The notes beneath the pieces are model-generated. The model was not told the DNA's origin, made no database searches, and worked only from the letters and a program-made list of their open reading frames with translations. Shown here one piece after another: positions 8,362 through 17,500 of a DNA stretch of 64,000 bases (positions are counted from its first letter, which is position 1; each line of letters starts with the position of its first letter). The stretch is from Pseudomonas costantinii (GTDB taxonomy: Bacteria; Pseudomonadota; Gammaproteobacteria; Pseudomonadales; Pseudomonadaceae), in the NCBI RefSeq assembly GCF_001870435.1, contig NZ_MDDR01000016.1:238457-302456 (forward strand). Reading direction: 5' to 3'. A program made the position numbers and the translations under genes.

Positions 8362-9474
8362 ATGAACCTGCACTTCGAAGAACTGACCGGCAGCGACGGT
8401 GCCCGCCTCGGCATCGCCAGCCTGGACGCGGAAAAGTCCCTCAACGCGCTCTCCTTGCCGATGATCCTGGCCCTGGGCGAACGCCTGGACGCCTGGGCCA
8501 AGGACCCGAATATCGTCTGCGTGCTGCTGCGTGGCAATGGGCCCAAGGCCTTTTGCGCCGGTGGCGAAGTGCGCAGCCTGGCCCTGGCCTGCCGTGAACA
8601 TCCAGGTGTTGTGCCAAGCTTGGCCGCGCAATTTTTTGCGGCGGAATACCGCCTCGACTATCGCCTGCACACCTACCCAAAACCGCTGATCTGCTGGGGC
8701 CATGGCTATGTGCTGGGTGGCGGCATGGGCTTGCTGCAAAGCGCGGCAGTGCGCATCGTCACGCCGAGCAGCCGCCTGGCTATGCCCGAAATCAGTATCG
8801 GTCTGTACCCGGATGTGGGCGCGAGTTGGTTCCTGTCACGCCTGCCCGGCAAGCTCGGCCTGTTCCTTGGCCTCACCGGCGCGCACATCAACGGTCGCGA
8901 TGCTTTGGACCTGGGCCTGGCCGACCGCCTCCTGCGCGACGACCAGCAAGAGGAACTGATCGAAGGCCTGCTGCGACTGAACTGGCAGGAACAAACCCCG
9001 ATGCAGCTCAATAGCCTGCTTAAAGCGCTGGCCCAGGAAGCCGTGGGCCAGCAACCCGAAGCGCAATGGCTACCACGCCGTGCACAGATCGACGAATGGC
9101 TGGATGTGGGCGATGTGCGCTGTGCCTGGCGGGCCTTGAGCCTATTGCGCGACCACGCCGATCCGCTGTTCAACCGCGCAGGCAAGACGCTGAGCGAAGG
9201 CTGCCCGCTGACCGCACATCTGGTGTGGGAGCAAATCCAGCGTGCCCGGCATCTGTCCTTGGCCCAGGTGTTCCAGATGGAATACACCCTGAGCCTGAAC
9301 TGCTGTCGTCACCCGGAGTTCGCCGAAGGGGTACGCGCACGGTTGATCGACAAGGACCAGCAGCCTCATTGGCACTGGCCCGATATCAATACAATTCCCG
9401 AGGCTGTAGTAGAGGCACACTTCCACAAGGCTTGGGAAGGCCGGCACCCGCTGGCGGATTTGTCCGATTTTTAA
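8362..9474 (+). CDS. Enoyl-CoA hydratase/isomerase family protein, 3-hydroxyisobutyryl-CoA hydrolase type
   Basis: This 370-residue crotonase-fold enzyme is longer than simple hydratases. It has the extended C-terminal domain of 3-hydroxyisobutyryl-CoA hydrolases, which release 3-hydroxyisobutyrate during valine breakdown. Family motifs are GNGPKAFCAGGEVRSLA (oxyanion-hole region), GHGYVLGGGMGL and MPEISIGLYPDVGASWFLSRLPG, including the Glu and Asp expected in that subclass. The C-terminus carries LSLNCCRHPEFAEGVRA. GAGGTC precedes the ATG. It is not in a visible operon with other valine genes, so the substrate remains an inference. Confidence 0.85.
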   Translation: MNLHFEELTGSDGARLGIASLDAEKSLNALSLPMILALGERLDAWAKDPNIVCVLLRGNGPKAFCAGGEVRSLALACREHPGVVPSLAAQFFAAEYRLDYRLHTYPKPLICWGHGYVLGGGMGLLQSAAVRIVTPSSRLAMPEISIGLYPDVGASWFLSRLPGKLGLFLGLTGAHINGRDALDLGLADRLLRDDQQEELIEGLLRLNWQEQTPMQLNSLLKALAQEAVGQQPEAQWLPRRAQIDEWLDVGDVRCAWRALSLLRDHADPLFNRAGKTLSEGCPLTAHLVWEQIQRARHLSLAQVFQMEYTLSLNCCRHPEFAEGVRARLIDKDQQPHWHWPDINTIPEAVVEAHFHKAWEGRHPLADLSDF

Positions 9475-9806
9475 CGGTGCCCGCCATGGCCTCCGCCCCG
9501 GTTGCCGCCGCCGTTATGACCTCCGCCGTTGCCCCAACGATTGCCCCAGCCCTGGTTTGGGTACGGCCGGTAACCGGGCCTTGGGTAATACCCCGGCGCA
9601 GGCTGGTAATAACGCGGCGCCGAATAGTAGCGCGGCGGCGGCGCATAGTAGCTGCGCCCATAATAGGCGGGGCCGCCGTAGTAATAGGCCGGGGCCGGGG
9701 CGGTGTAAACCTCGGAGCGATAGTAAGTGGCGCCACCATCGTAATAGGGCACACACGCAGAAAGGGTCAGGCCGAATAAAGCGCTAAGAAGCAGTCGTCG
9801 ATACAT
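9471..9806 (-). CDS. Small Tyr/Gly/Pro-rich lipoprotein
   Basis: This 111-residue predicted lipoprotein starts MYRRLLLSALFGLTLSACVPYY, with a clear lipobox (LTLSAC). A short repetitive region rich in Tyr, Pro, Ala and Gly follows, then a Gly/Asn/His-rich tail ending GGNRGGGHGGHR. The ATG at 9806 has AGGAGG seven bases ahead and gives a proper signal peptide, unlike the longer upstream frame. The stop overlaps that of the convergent upstream gene. No enzymatic motif is visible. The composition suggests an envelope or surface-exposed low-complexity protein of unknown role. Confidence 0.75.
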   Translation of the reverse strand: MYRRLLLSALFGLTLSACVPYYDGGATYYRSEVYTAPAPAYYYGGPAYYGRSYYAPPPRYYSAPRYYQPAPGYYPRPGYRPYPNQGWGNRWGNGGGHNGGGNRGGGHGGHR

Positions 9807-10123
9807 GGCGGCCTCCTGGACCGCGGAAGAGCACCTCCAGCGACGCTGGAGGGCGGCATTCATCTTTCATTGAATGACGAAGTATCTGACATCAAAAACC
9901 GAATCTGGTGCGTTTTTGACACAGGCTGAAACATCTGTTTCGGACGAGCTGAGCGCCTCATTGCAGTGCGGCGGCGCACCAGCACAACGCATTGCCATCC
10001 GCTTGCCCATCGCACCCATCGCTCAAACCCGCGATCTACACGCCCGCCCCTTACTTGGCACGACTCTCGCTTTGCCTACCCCGTGCAGGATTCATCACAG
10101 GTTCGCGGCACCACAATTTGCAA
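9807..10123. other. Non-coding stretch upstream of the guanidine riboswitch
   Basis: About 317 bases without a convincing gene. It should contain the promoters for the lipoprotein (leftward) and the guanidine operon (rightward). A perfect 8-base inverted repeat, TCAAAAAC at 9892-9899 and GTTTTTGA at 9912-9919, is the only obvious structure and could be an operator. No clear sigma-70 hexamer pair could be chosen by eye. Confidence 0.5.
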
Positions 10124-10227
10124 TGGCTGACTAGGGTTCCGGCTCGCTTGACGCGAGTGGCTGGTCCGAGAGTTGGCGACCTCCAGTTGAGGTTACACGG
10201 CGGGATAAAAGCCCGGGAGACAAGCCA
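10124..10227 (+). promoter_or_regulatory. Guanidine-I (ykkC class) riboswitch aptamer
   Basis: The leader of the guanidine operon carries the conserved ykkC-motif blocks in order: CTAGGGTTCCG at 10131, CTGGTCCGAGAG at 10161, ACACGGCGGGATAAAAGCCC starting near 10195, and CGGGAGA. TGGCT (10124-10128) can pair with AGCCA (10223-10227) as the closing P1 helix. An internal hairpin ACCTC/GAGGT (10179-10193) lies between the conserved blocks. This RNA class binds free guanidinium and switches on downstream genes. The genes that follow are exactly those expected. Confidence 0.95.
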
Positions 10228-10264
10228 CCGTTTACGGTGCCGCGTTGCTCCTGCTCGCCCTTGA

Positions 10265-10274
10265 TCAACTGGAG
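10265..10274 (+). promoter_or_regulatory. Shine-Dalgarno segment complementary to the riboswitch
   Basis: TCAACTGGAG contains the ribosome-binding site of the first operon gene (ATG at 10282). It is the exact reverse complement of CTCCAGTTGA at 10181-10190 inside the aptamer. In the ligand-free RNA the two could pair and hide the ribosome-binding site. In the bound form, 10181-10190 would be used in the aptamer's ACCTC/GAGGT hairpin. This points to translational control. Confidence 0.7.
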
Positions 10275-10281
10275 AAACCCC

Positions 10282-11349
10282 ATGCCATCACCCCGTTTAC
10301 CCGCCCTGCTCGCCGCCGCCTTCGCCGCCGTACTGAGCTTCCAAACCCAAGCTGCCCCCAAAGACCACTTCAGCGTGTGCTGGACCATCTACGCCGGTTG
10401 GATGCCCTGGGAGTACGCCGGCAGCCAAGGCATCCTCGACAAGTGGGCCAAGAAATACGGGATCAAGATCGACATGGTCCAACTCAATGACTATGTCGAA
10501 TCCATCAACCAATACACCGCCGGCCAGTTCGACGGTTGCACCATGACCAACATGGACGCCCTGACCATCCCCGCCGCCGGTGGCGTGGACAGTACCGCGC
10601 TGGTGGTCAGCGACTTCTCCAACGGCAACGATGGCGTGGTGATCAAGGGCACCGGCAAGACCGTGGCCGACCTCAAAGGCATGAACGTCAACCTGGTGGA
10701 GCTCTCGGTATCCCACTACCTGCTGGCCCGCGCATTGGAGTCGGCCGACCTCACTGAAAAAGACCTGAAGGTCGTCAATACCTCTGACGCCGATATCGCC
10801 GCGGCCTTCAACACCGACCAGGTACAAGCCGTGACCACCTGGAACCCGATGCTTTCCGAGATCAAGGCCAAGCCTGGCGTCACGCAAGTGTTCGATTCCA
10901 GCAAAGTGCCCGGCGAAATCATGGACATGATGGTCGTCAACACCCAGACCCTCAAAGACAACCCGGCCCTGGGCAAAGCCCTCACCGGCGCCTGGTTTGA
11001 AGTGGTCGCCTTGATGAACGCCAAGGGCGCCGCCAGCACCGAAGCCCTCGAACATATGGCCAAGGCATCCGGCACCGACCTCAAGGGTTTCCAGTCGCAA
11101 CTGGACACCACCAAGCTGTTCGCCACGCCAAAGGAAGCCCTGGCCTTTGCCACCAGCGCGCAGTTGCCCGCCACCATGCGCAAGGTTGCCGAGTTCTCGT
11201 TTGAACACGGTCTGCTCGGTGAAGGTGCCAAGGACACCAGCGCCGTGGGCATGAGCTTCGCCAATGGCGTGACCAGCGGCGATAAGGCCAACCTCAAGCT
11301 GCATTTCGACCCCAGCTACGTGCAGTTGGCCGCCGACGGCAAGCTGTAA
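10282..11349 (+). CDS. ABC transporter substrate-binding protein, guanidine/urea-carboxylase-associated
   Basis: This 355-residue periplasmic binding protein of the NMT1/TauA-like fold is the first gene under the guanidine-I riboswitch, so it likely captures guanidine or a guanidino compound. A signal peptide (LLAAAFAAVLSFQTQAAP) precedes the mature domain. The motif CWTIYAGWMPWEYAGSQGIL is characteristic of the carboxylase-linked subfamily, and QFDGCTMTNMDALTIPAAGG lines the likely ligand cleft. The ATG at 10282 is preferred because CTGGAG lies seven bases ahead. The permease follows 12 bases after the stop. Confidence 0.9.
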   Translation: MPSPRLPALLAAAFAAVLSFQTQAAPKDHFSVCWTIYAGWMPWEYAGSQGILDKWAKKYGIKIDMVQLNDYVESINQYTAGQFDGCTMTNMDALTIPAAGGVDSTALVVSDFSNGNDGVVIKGTGKTVADLKGMNVNLVELSVSHYLLARALESADLTEKDLKVVNTSDADIAAAFNTDQVQAVTTWNPMLSEIKAKPGVTQVFDSSKVPGEIMDMMVVNTQTLKDNPALGKALTGAWFEVVALMNAKGAASTEALEHMAKASGTDLKGFQSQLDTTKLFATPKEALAFATSAQLPATMRKVAEFSFEHGLLGEGAKDTSAVGMSFANGVTSGDKANLKLHFDPSYVQLAADGKL

Positions 11350-11361
11350 GAGGACCCGGTC

Positions 11362-12177
11362 ATGCGCCTGATCAACCGTCACCCGGAACGCTCCAGTCGC
11401 CTGCTGTTGGTGATACTGCCGTTCGCCCTGCTGCTGTTCGCCTACTTTGTGGGCTCGGCCGAGCGGCTGGCGGATAACCCCAACGACAAGCTGCTGCCCA
11501 GCGCCATGCAAATGGGCGACGCGGTAAAACGCCTGGCATTCAGCGCCGATGCCCGCACCGGTGAATACGTGCTGTGGCAAGACAGCGCGTCGAGCCTGCG
11601 CCGCCTCGCCATCGGCTTGGGCATCAGTGCCCTCGCCGGCCTGTGCCTGGGCATCGCTGCCGGGACCCTGCCGCTGTTTGGCGCGCCGTTGTCGCCATTG
11701 CTGACGGTGCTGTCGATGGTGCCACCGCTGGCGATCCTGCCGATTCTGTTCATTGTGTTTGGTTTGGGAGAGCTGTCGAAAGTGATGCTGATCGTGATCG
11801 GTATCACGCCGTGCCTGGCGCGGGACCTGGAACAACGCGCGCGGGAAATTCCCGTCGAGTTGCTGGTCAAGGCGCAGACTCTCGGTGCCTCGACCTGGAC
11901 CTTGATGCTGCGCGTGGTATTGCCGCAACTGCTTCCACGCCTGCTGATCTCGTTGCGGTTGATGCTGGGCTCGGCGTGGTTGTTCCTGATCGCCGCCGAG
12001 GCCATCGCTTCCACCGACGGCTTGGGCTACCGAATCTTCCTGGTACGCCGCTACCTGGCAATGGATGTGATTTTGCCCTACGTGGTGTGGATCACCCTGC
12101 TCGCCTGGCTGATGGACTGGGGCCTGAAGGCCCTGACCCGGCGCGCGTTCCCCTGGTACGAAGGAGCGCGAGCATGA
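11362..12177 (+). CDS. ABC transporter permease, guanidine uptake
   Basis: This 271-residue inner-membrane permease belongs to the BPD/SsuC-like family. It has an N-terminal helix (LLLVILPFALLLFAYFVGS), five further hydrophobic segments and the EAA loop LVKAQTLGASTWTLMLRVVLP that contacts the ATPase. A GAGGA ribosome-binding site precedes the ATG. The stop overlaps the ATPase start (ATGA), so these are coupled subunits of one importer. Substrate assignment comes from the operon, not from the protein itself. Confidence 0.92.
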   Translation: MRLINRHPERSSRLLLVILPFALLLFAYFVGSAERLADNPNDKLLPSAMQMGDAVKRLAFSADARTGEYVLWQDSASSLRRLAIGLGISALAGLCLGIAAGTLPLFGAPLSPLLTVLSMVPPLAILPILFIVFGLGELSKVMLIVIGITPCLARDLEQRAREIPVELLVKAQTLGASTWTLMLRVVLPQLLPRLLISLRLMLGSAWLFLIAAEAIASTDGLGYRIFLVRRYLAMDVILPYVVWITLLAWLMDWGLKALTRRAFPWYEGARA

Positions 12178-12938
12178 GCTTTATCAGCGTCAACAATGTG
12201 TGGCAGCGCTATGGCGACCAAGTGGTGCTCGAAGGTCTCAACCTGCAGGTCGCCGAAGGTGAGTTCTGCACCTTGGTCGGCACGTCGGGTTGCGGCAAGT
12301 CGACCTTTCTGCGCCTGCTGCTGGGCCAGGAAACCGCGAGCAAAGGCCAAATCCTGCTGGACGGCCAAGCGCTCGCCGCCGAGCCGGATGCCAGCCGTGG
12401 CGTGGTGTTCCAGCGCTACTCGGTGTTCCCGCATCTAAGCGTGCTGGACAACGTCGCCCTTGGCCTGGAACTGCCCCGCTCACGCTTGCTGGGCAGACTG
12501 TTCGGCAAGGCGAAAAAAGACGCACGGGAACAAGCCGCCGCACTGCTGCATAAAGTCGGCCTCGGCCACGCGCTCGACAAGTACCCGGCGCAACTCTCAG
12601 GTGGCATGCAACAACGCCTGGCCATCGCCCAAGCCCTGATCATGAAACCCCGCGTATTGCTGCTGGACGAACCCTTCGGCGCCCTCGACCCGGGTATTCG
12701 CAAAGACATGCACCAGTTGTTGCTGGAGCTGTGGCGCGAGACTCGACTGACGGTGTTCATGGTCACCCACGACCTGAGCGAAGGCTTCAGCCTCGGCACG
12801 CGCTTGCTGGTGTTCGACAAGGTCCGCGTCGACCCCCACGCCCCCGGTGCTTATGGCGCCCGAATCACCTACGACATCCCTTTGAACAGCGAGCGCCGCA
12901 AGGCGATCGCCGCTGAACTTGGAGCAACTTCCAAATGA
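12174..12938 (+). CDS. ABC transporter ATP-binding protein, guanidine uptake
   Basis: This 254-residue ATPase would energise the importer. It has Walker A GTSGCGKST, the Q-loop VVFQRYSVFPHL, the signature LSGGMQQRLAIAQAL, Walker B VLLLDEPFGALD and the switch His in FMVTHDLSEGF. The ATG at 12174 overlaps the permease stop. A longer in-frame upstream extension exists but lies inside the permease gene and adds no family sequence. Its own stop overlaps the start of the first deiminase subunit (ATGA). Confidence 0.95.
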   Translation: MSFISVNNVWQRYGDQVVLEGLNLQVAEGEFCTLVGTSGCGKSTFLRLLLGQETASKGQILLDGQALAAEPDASRGVVFQRYSVFPHLSVLDNVALGLELPRSRLLGRLFGKAKKDAREQAAALLHKVGLGHALDKYPAQLSGGMQQRLAIAQALIMKPRVLLLDEPFGALDPGIRKDMHQLLLELWRETRLTVFMVTHDLSEGFSLGTRLLVFDKVRVDPHAPGAYGARITYDIPLNSERRKAIAAELGATSK

Positions 12939-13660
12939 CCGATTCCATTCAAGTGTTCCCCCCGTTCGCCGAGGAAATGCTCCCCGGCGGCGGTCACCGT
13001 TCGTTCGTGTTGAAACGCGGCCAACTGCTGCGCCTCACCGACCTGCGCGGTGGTGCCAACGTCAGCCTGACACTGCTCAATGCCAATGAAAAAACCGAGC
13101 GCCTGAACCTGCCCGACAGCCTCAAATGCCAACACACCGCCAAGCTCACCAACGGTCATTGCCTGTATTCGGACATGGGCCGCGTACTGGCTGCGATCAC
13201 CGCCGACACCTGCGGCTGGAGTGACAGCATCGGCGGTGTGCTGTGCGCCGCTGAGGTCGCCGAAAAATACGGCCAAGGACGCTTCCAGGAACGGCGCAAC
13301 GCTTTCTTCCGCAACGGCACCGACAACCTGTTGGTGGAGCTGGGCAAGTGGGGCCTGGGGCTGTCTGATTTGCTGATGACCCTCAACCTGTTCAGCAAAG
13401 TCAGCGTGGACGATGCCGGTGGCTTGCACTTTGTGCCGGGCAACTCCAAGGCTGGCGACTACATCGAACTCTACGCGCCGATGGACACGCTGGTGGTGCT
13501 CACAGCGCTGCAACACCCGATGGACCCCAACCCCGAGTACGCGCCGCAGCCGCTGAAACTGAGCTGGATGAACGCCGACAACAGCGTTGCCGAACACTGC
13601 CGCACTTCGCGCCCGGAAAACCAGCGCGGGTTTATCAATACCGACCGTCTGTTCGCCTGA
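12935..13660 (+). CDS. cgdA: Carboxyguanidine deiminase subunit (DUF1989, urea-carboxylase-associated protein)
   Basis: This 241-residue DUF1989 protein is usually annotated urea amidolyase-associated protein. Together with the next gene it corresponds to the CgdAB pair shown by the Wackett group to deiminate carboxyguanidine to allophanate. Visible family blocks are CQHTAKLTNGHCLYSDMGRVL, ITADTCGWSDSIGG and FVPGNSKAGDYIELYAPMDTLVVLTALQHP. It overlaps the ATPase gene by four bases and is followed nine bases later by its partner. Which of the two genes is subunit A or B is my assumption from gene order. Confidence 0.85.
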   Translation: MTDSIQVFPPFAEEMLPGGGHRSFVLKRGQLLRLTDLRGGANVSLTLLNANEKTERLNLPDSLKCQHTAKLTNGHCLYSDMGRVLAAITADTCGWSDSIGGVLCAAEVAEKYGQGRFQERRNAFFRNGTDNLLVELGKWGLGLSDLLMTLNLFSKVSVDDAGGLHFVPGNSKAGDYIELYAPMDTLVVLTALQHPMDPNPEYAPQPLKLSWMNADNSVAEHCRTSRPENQRGFINTDRLFA

Positions 13661-13669
13661 GGAGCTGCC

Positions 13670-14299
13670 ATGTCTATCGCACTGAAACAACCCGACGCAG
13701 CCGTATACCGCGCGACCATCCCCGCCGGTGAGCCGTGGCTGATGGAGGTCAAGGCCGGACAGACCTTGCGCATCCTCGACCTTGAGGGCAACCAGGCTGT
13801 CGACACACTGTTCTACAGCCTGCAAAACCCCAAGGAACGCTACGACGTGCAGCGCACGTTGCGTCGGCAAAACAGCGTCTACCTGAGTACCGGCAGCGTG
13901 CTGTATTCCAACCTCGGCCAGCCGATGTTGACCATCGTCGATGACACCTGCGGGCGCCACGACACCCTTGGCGGCGCCTGCGCCCAAGAGAGCAACACCG
14001 TGCGCTATGCCCTGGAAAAACGCTACATGCACAGCTGCCGCGACAACTACCTGCGGGCCTGTGCACACGACGGCCGCCTGGGCAAAAGCGACATCGGGCC
14101 GAACATCAATTTCTTTATGAATGTACCGGTGACGGCTGACGGTGGGCTGACGTTTGAAGACGGCATTTCCGCCCCCGGCAAGTACGTCGACCTGCGCGCG
14201 GAAATGGACGTGATCGTGCTGATCTCCAACTGCCCGCAACTGAACAACCCCTGCAACGCCTACAACCCGACACCTGCGGAGTTACTGGTATGGAACTGA
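13670..14299 (+). CDS. cgdB: Carboxyguanidine deiminase second subunit (DUF1989)
   Basis: This 209-residue DUF1989 paralogue of the preceding gene shares the pattern [39 protein letters not shown] and [25 protein letters not shown]. Conserved Cys and His residues in these blocks fit a metal-dependent hydrolase pair. GGAG lies seven bases ahead of the ATG. In this pathway the two subunits convert the product of guanidine carboxylase into allophanate and ammonia. A 232-base gap separates it from the carboxylase gene. Confidence 0.85.
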   Translation: MSIALKQPDAAVYRATIPAGEPWLMEVKAGQTLRILDLEGNQAVDTLFYSLQNPKERYDVQRTLRRQNSVYLSTGSVLYSNLGQPMLTIVDDTCGRHDTLGGACAQESNTVRYALEKRYMHSCRDNYLRACAHDGRLGKSDIGPNINFFMNVPVTADGGLTFEDGISAPGKYVDLRAEMDVIVLISNCPQLNNPCNAYNPTPAELLVWN

Positions 14300-14384
14300 A
14301 GCTCAAGCGCCTGCGTAAATGGTTGTTTGTTCTGTGCCAGGCTCGAGCCGGGCAGTGCATCCGCAAACAATAAAAATCAAAAAA

Positions 14385-14411
14385 TGTGGGAGCTGGCTTG
14401 CCTGCGCCCAC
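14385..14411. repeat. GTGGGAGC-type intergenic repeat inside the guanidine operon
   Basis: TGTGGGAGCTGGCTTGCC followed by TGCGCCCAC matches the unit found again at 40899-40926. The ends are partly complementary (TGTGGG/CCCAC). It is a common intergenic element of fluorescent pseudomonads and lies in the 232-base gap between cgdB and the carboxylase. Confidence 0.7.
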
Positions 14412-14531
14412 TGTTGATCTCTGTTTGTTTTGAGATTTGCGCCATGGACGACCCTGGCGCCTACCCCACTTTGCGGGACGGCCCGCATCCCAGGACAAGG
14501 CTGAACAGTTGTCAGCCTGCGGGGTTTTGCC

Positions 14532-17500
14532 ATGTTTGAAAAACTGTTGATCGCCAACCGTGGTGCCATCGCCTGCCGCATCCTGCGCACCTTGCGCGAG
14601 CTGCAGGTCAAGGGTGTCGCCGTGTACGCCGAAGCCGACGCAGCCAGCCTGCATATCAGACAGGCCGATGAGGCCTACAGCCTGGGTGAAGGCGCGGCCG
14701 CCGGTACCTATCTGGCGGTGGAGAAAATCCTCGCCACCGCGAAGGCCAGTGGCGCCAAGGCAATTCATCCTGGCTATGGTTTTCTCTCGGAAAACGCCGC
14801 GTTTGCCCAAGCCTGTGAAAACGCAGGCATCGCCTTTGTCGGGCCGACGCCGCAACAGCTACGCGTGTTCGGCCTCAAGCACACCGCCCGTGCCTTGGCC
14901 AAGCAATATCAGATCCCACTGTTGGAAGGCACCGAATTGCTCGACAGCCTCGATGCTGCGCTATTGGCAGCCGACAACGTGGGCTACCCGGTGATGCTCA
15001 AAAGCACCGCCGGCGGTGGTGGTATTGGCATGCGCGTGTGCCGTAGCGCGATGGAATTGAGTGAATCCTTCGAAGCCGTCAAACGCTTGGGGCAGAACAA
15101 CTTCAGTGATGCCGGAGTGTTCATTGAGAAGTACATCCAGCACGCCCGCCACCTGGAAGTGCAGGTGTTTGGCGACGGCGCGGGTGAGGTGATCGCCCTC
15201 GGTGTGCGCGACTGTTCCGTGCAACGACGGAACCAGAAAGTCCTCGAAGAAACACCTGCGCCGAACCTGCCGGAGGGCATGGCCGATGCGCTGTGTTCAG
15301 CCGCTATTACCCTGGCCAAGGCGGTGAATTACCGTAGCGCCGGGACCGTGGAGTTTATCTTTGATAGCGCCGACGGCCGCTTCTACTTCCTCGAGGTGAA
15401 CACCCGCCTGCAAGTGGAACACGGCGTGACCGAGCAGGTGTGGGGCGTAGACCTGGTGCGTTGGATGGTGCAACTGGCAGCCGGTGAATTACCGCCGTTG
15501 AGTGAGCTTGCGTTAAAACCCCATGGCCATGCGATTCAGGCACGGCTGTATGCGGAAGATCCGGGCAAGGATTTCCAGCCGAGCCCCGGACTGTTGACCT
15601 GTGTGGATTTCCCGATTGCCGAAGGTTTGCGCATCGACACCTGGGTGGAAGCAGGCTGCGAGATTCCACCGTACTTCGACCCGATGATCGCCAAGCTCAT
15701 CACCTGGGCACCTACCCGCGAACAGGCACGTCTGGACTTGCATCAGGCCTTGAGCGACAGCCGACTGTACGGTGTGGAAACCAACCGCGATTACCTGCGC
15801 CAGATACTGCTCGCCGCGCCGTTCGCCAGTGGTCGTCCGTGGACGCGTTGCCTGGAAGATATGGTCTACAGCGCCAACACTTTTGAAGTCCTCAGCGCCG
15901 GTACGCAAACCAGCGTGCAGGACTATCCCGGCCGCCTCGGTTATTGGGCCGTGGGTGTACCGCCGTCGGGGCCGATGGACAGTCGCGCCCTGCGATTGGG
16001 TAACCGTCTGCTGGGCAATAGCGACGGCGCGGCAGCGCTGGAAATCACCATGGGTGGGCCGATGTTGCGCTTCAACTGCGCGGCGGTTGTGGCAATCACT
16101 GGGGCTGATATTCCGCTGCGGTTGAATGAGCAAACGGTGCCGATGAATACCGCACTGTTGATTGAGGCGGGGTCGGTCTTGAGCCTTGGCACCATCGCCG
16201 GAGCCGGTGCGCGCAGTTACCTGTGCCTGCGTGGCGGGCTACAAGTGCCGGACTACCTGGGCAGTAAAAGCACCTTCACCCTGGGCCAGTTTGGCGGGCA
16301 CGGTGGGCGCGCACTGCGAACCGGTGATGTGTTGCATGTGTTGCCGCTGGCGGACACGAGTGCCGGACAAAATCTGGTCGCCGAACCTTTGGCGCAAACA
16401 CGTACATTGCGTGTGATTTATGGCCCGCATGGGGCGCCGGAATACTTCAAGCCTGAGTACATCGACACCTTCTTCGCGACGCAGTGGGAAGTGCATTTCA
16501 ACTCCAGTCGAACCGGCGTGCGGTTGATCGGGCCAAAGCCTTTATGGGCACGGACGGACGGGGGTGAGGCGGGGCTGCATCCGTCGAATATTCATGACAA
16601 CCCCTATGCCATCGGCGCGGTGGATTTCACCGGGGATATGCCAGTGATCCTGGGGCCGGATGGGCCGAGCCTGGGTGGGTTTGTGTGCCCGGTAACGGTG
16701 ATCGAGGCGGACTTGTGGCAACTGGGGCAGCTCAAGGCGGGGGACAAGCTGCGCTTTGAACCCGTGAACCTCGAGACCGCTCGATTCCTCGCCTTGAAAT
16801 GGGATCAAGGTGGCAGCAGGCTTCAGGCAGACCGCAGTGATCTCAATCCACTTCAGATTGAGTCGCCGGTGGTGCTGGACATCGGTCAGGCCGACACACG
16901 CCTCGTCGCCAGAGTGGCCGGCGACACCCATCTGCTGCTGGAAATCGGCGCCCCTGAACTCAACCTGGTGTTGCGCTTTCGCGGCCACGCCCTGATGCAA
17001 GCGCTTGAAGCCCGCGCGTTGCACGGCGTGATCGACCTGACCCCAGGCATTCGCTCACTGCAAATCCACTACCAACCCGAACAGTTGCCCCTGGCTGACC
17101 TGTTGCCGCTGATCGCCAACGAATGGACCACCGTGTGCGCCACGCAAAACCTGCAAGTGCCGTCGCGCATCGTGCATTTGCCATTGTCCTGGGACGACCC
17201 GGCGTGCCAGTTGGCCATCGAAAAATACATGACCACCGTGCGCAAAGACGCGCCCTGGTGCCCGAGCAACCTGGAGTTCATCCGCCGCATCAACGACCTG
17301 GCCAACCTCGATGAGGTGCGCCACACCGTGTTCGATGCGAGCTACCTGGTGATGGGCCTGGGTGACGTCTACCTAGGCGCCCCGGTGGCCACCCCGCTGG
17401 ACCCGCGCCACCGTCTAGTGACCACCAAATACAACCCGGCCCGCACCTGGACCGCCGAGAACTCCGTGGGCATCGGTGGCGCCTACCTGTGCGTCTATGG

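Noticed and set aside
10297..11928. Minus-strand open frame of 543 codons across the guanidine importer genes
   Set aside because: It is antisense to two clear ABC-transporter genes, has His/Gln/Gly-rich composition typical of a high-GC shadow frame, and has no ribosome-binding site or family motif.
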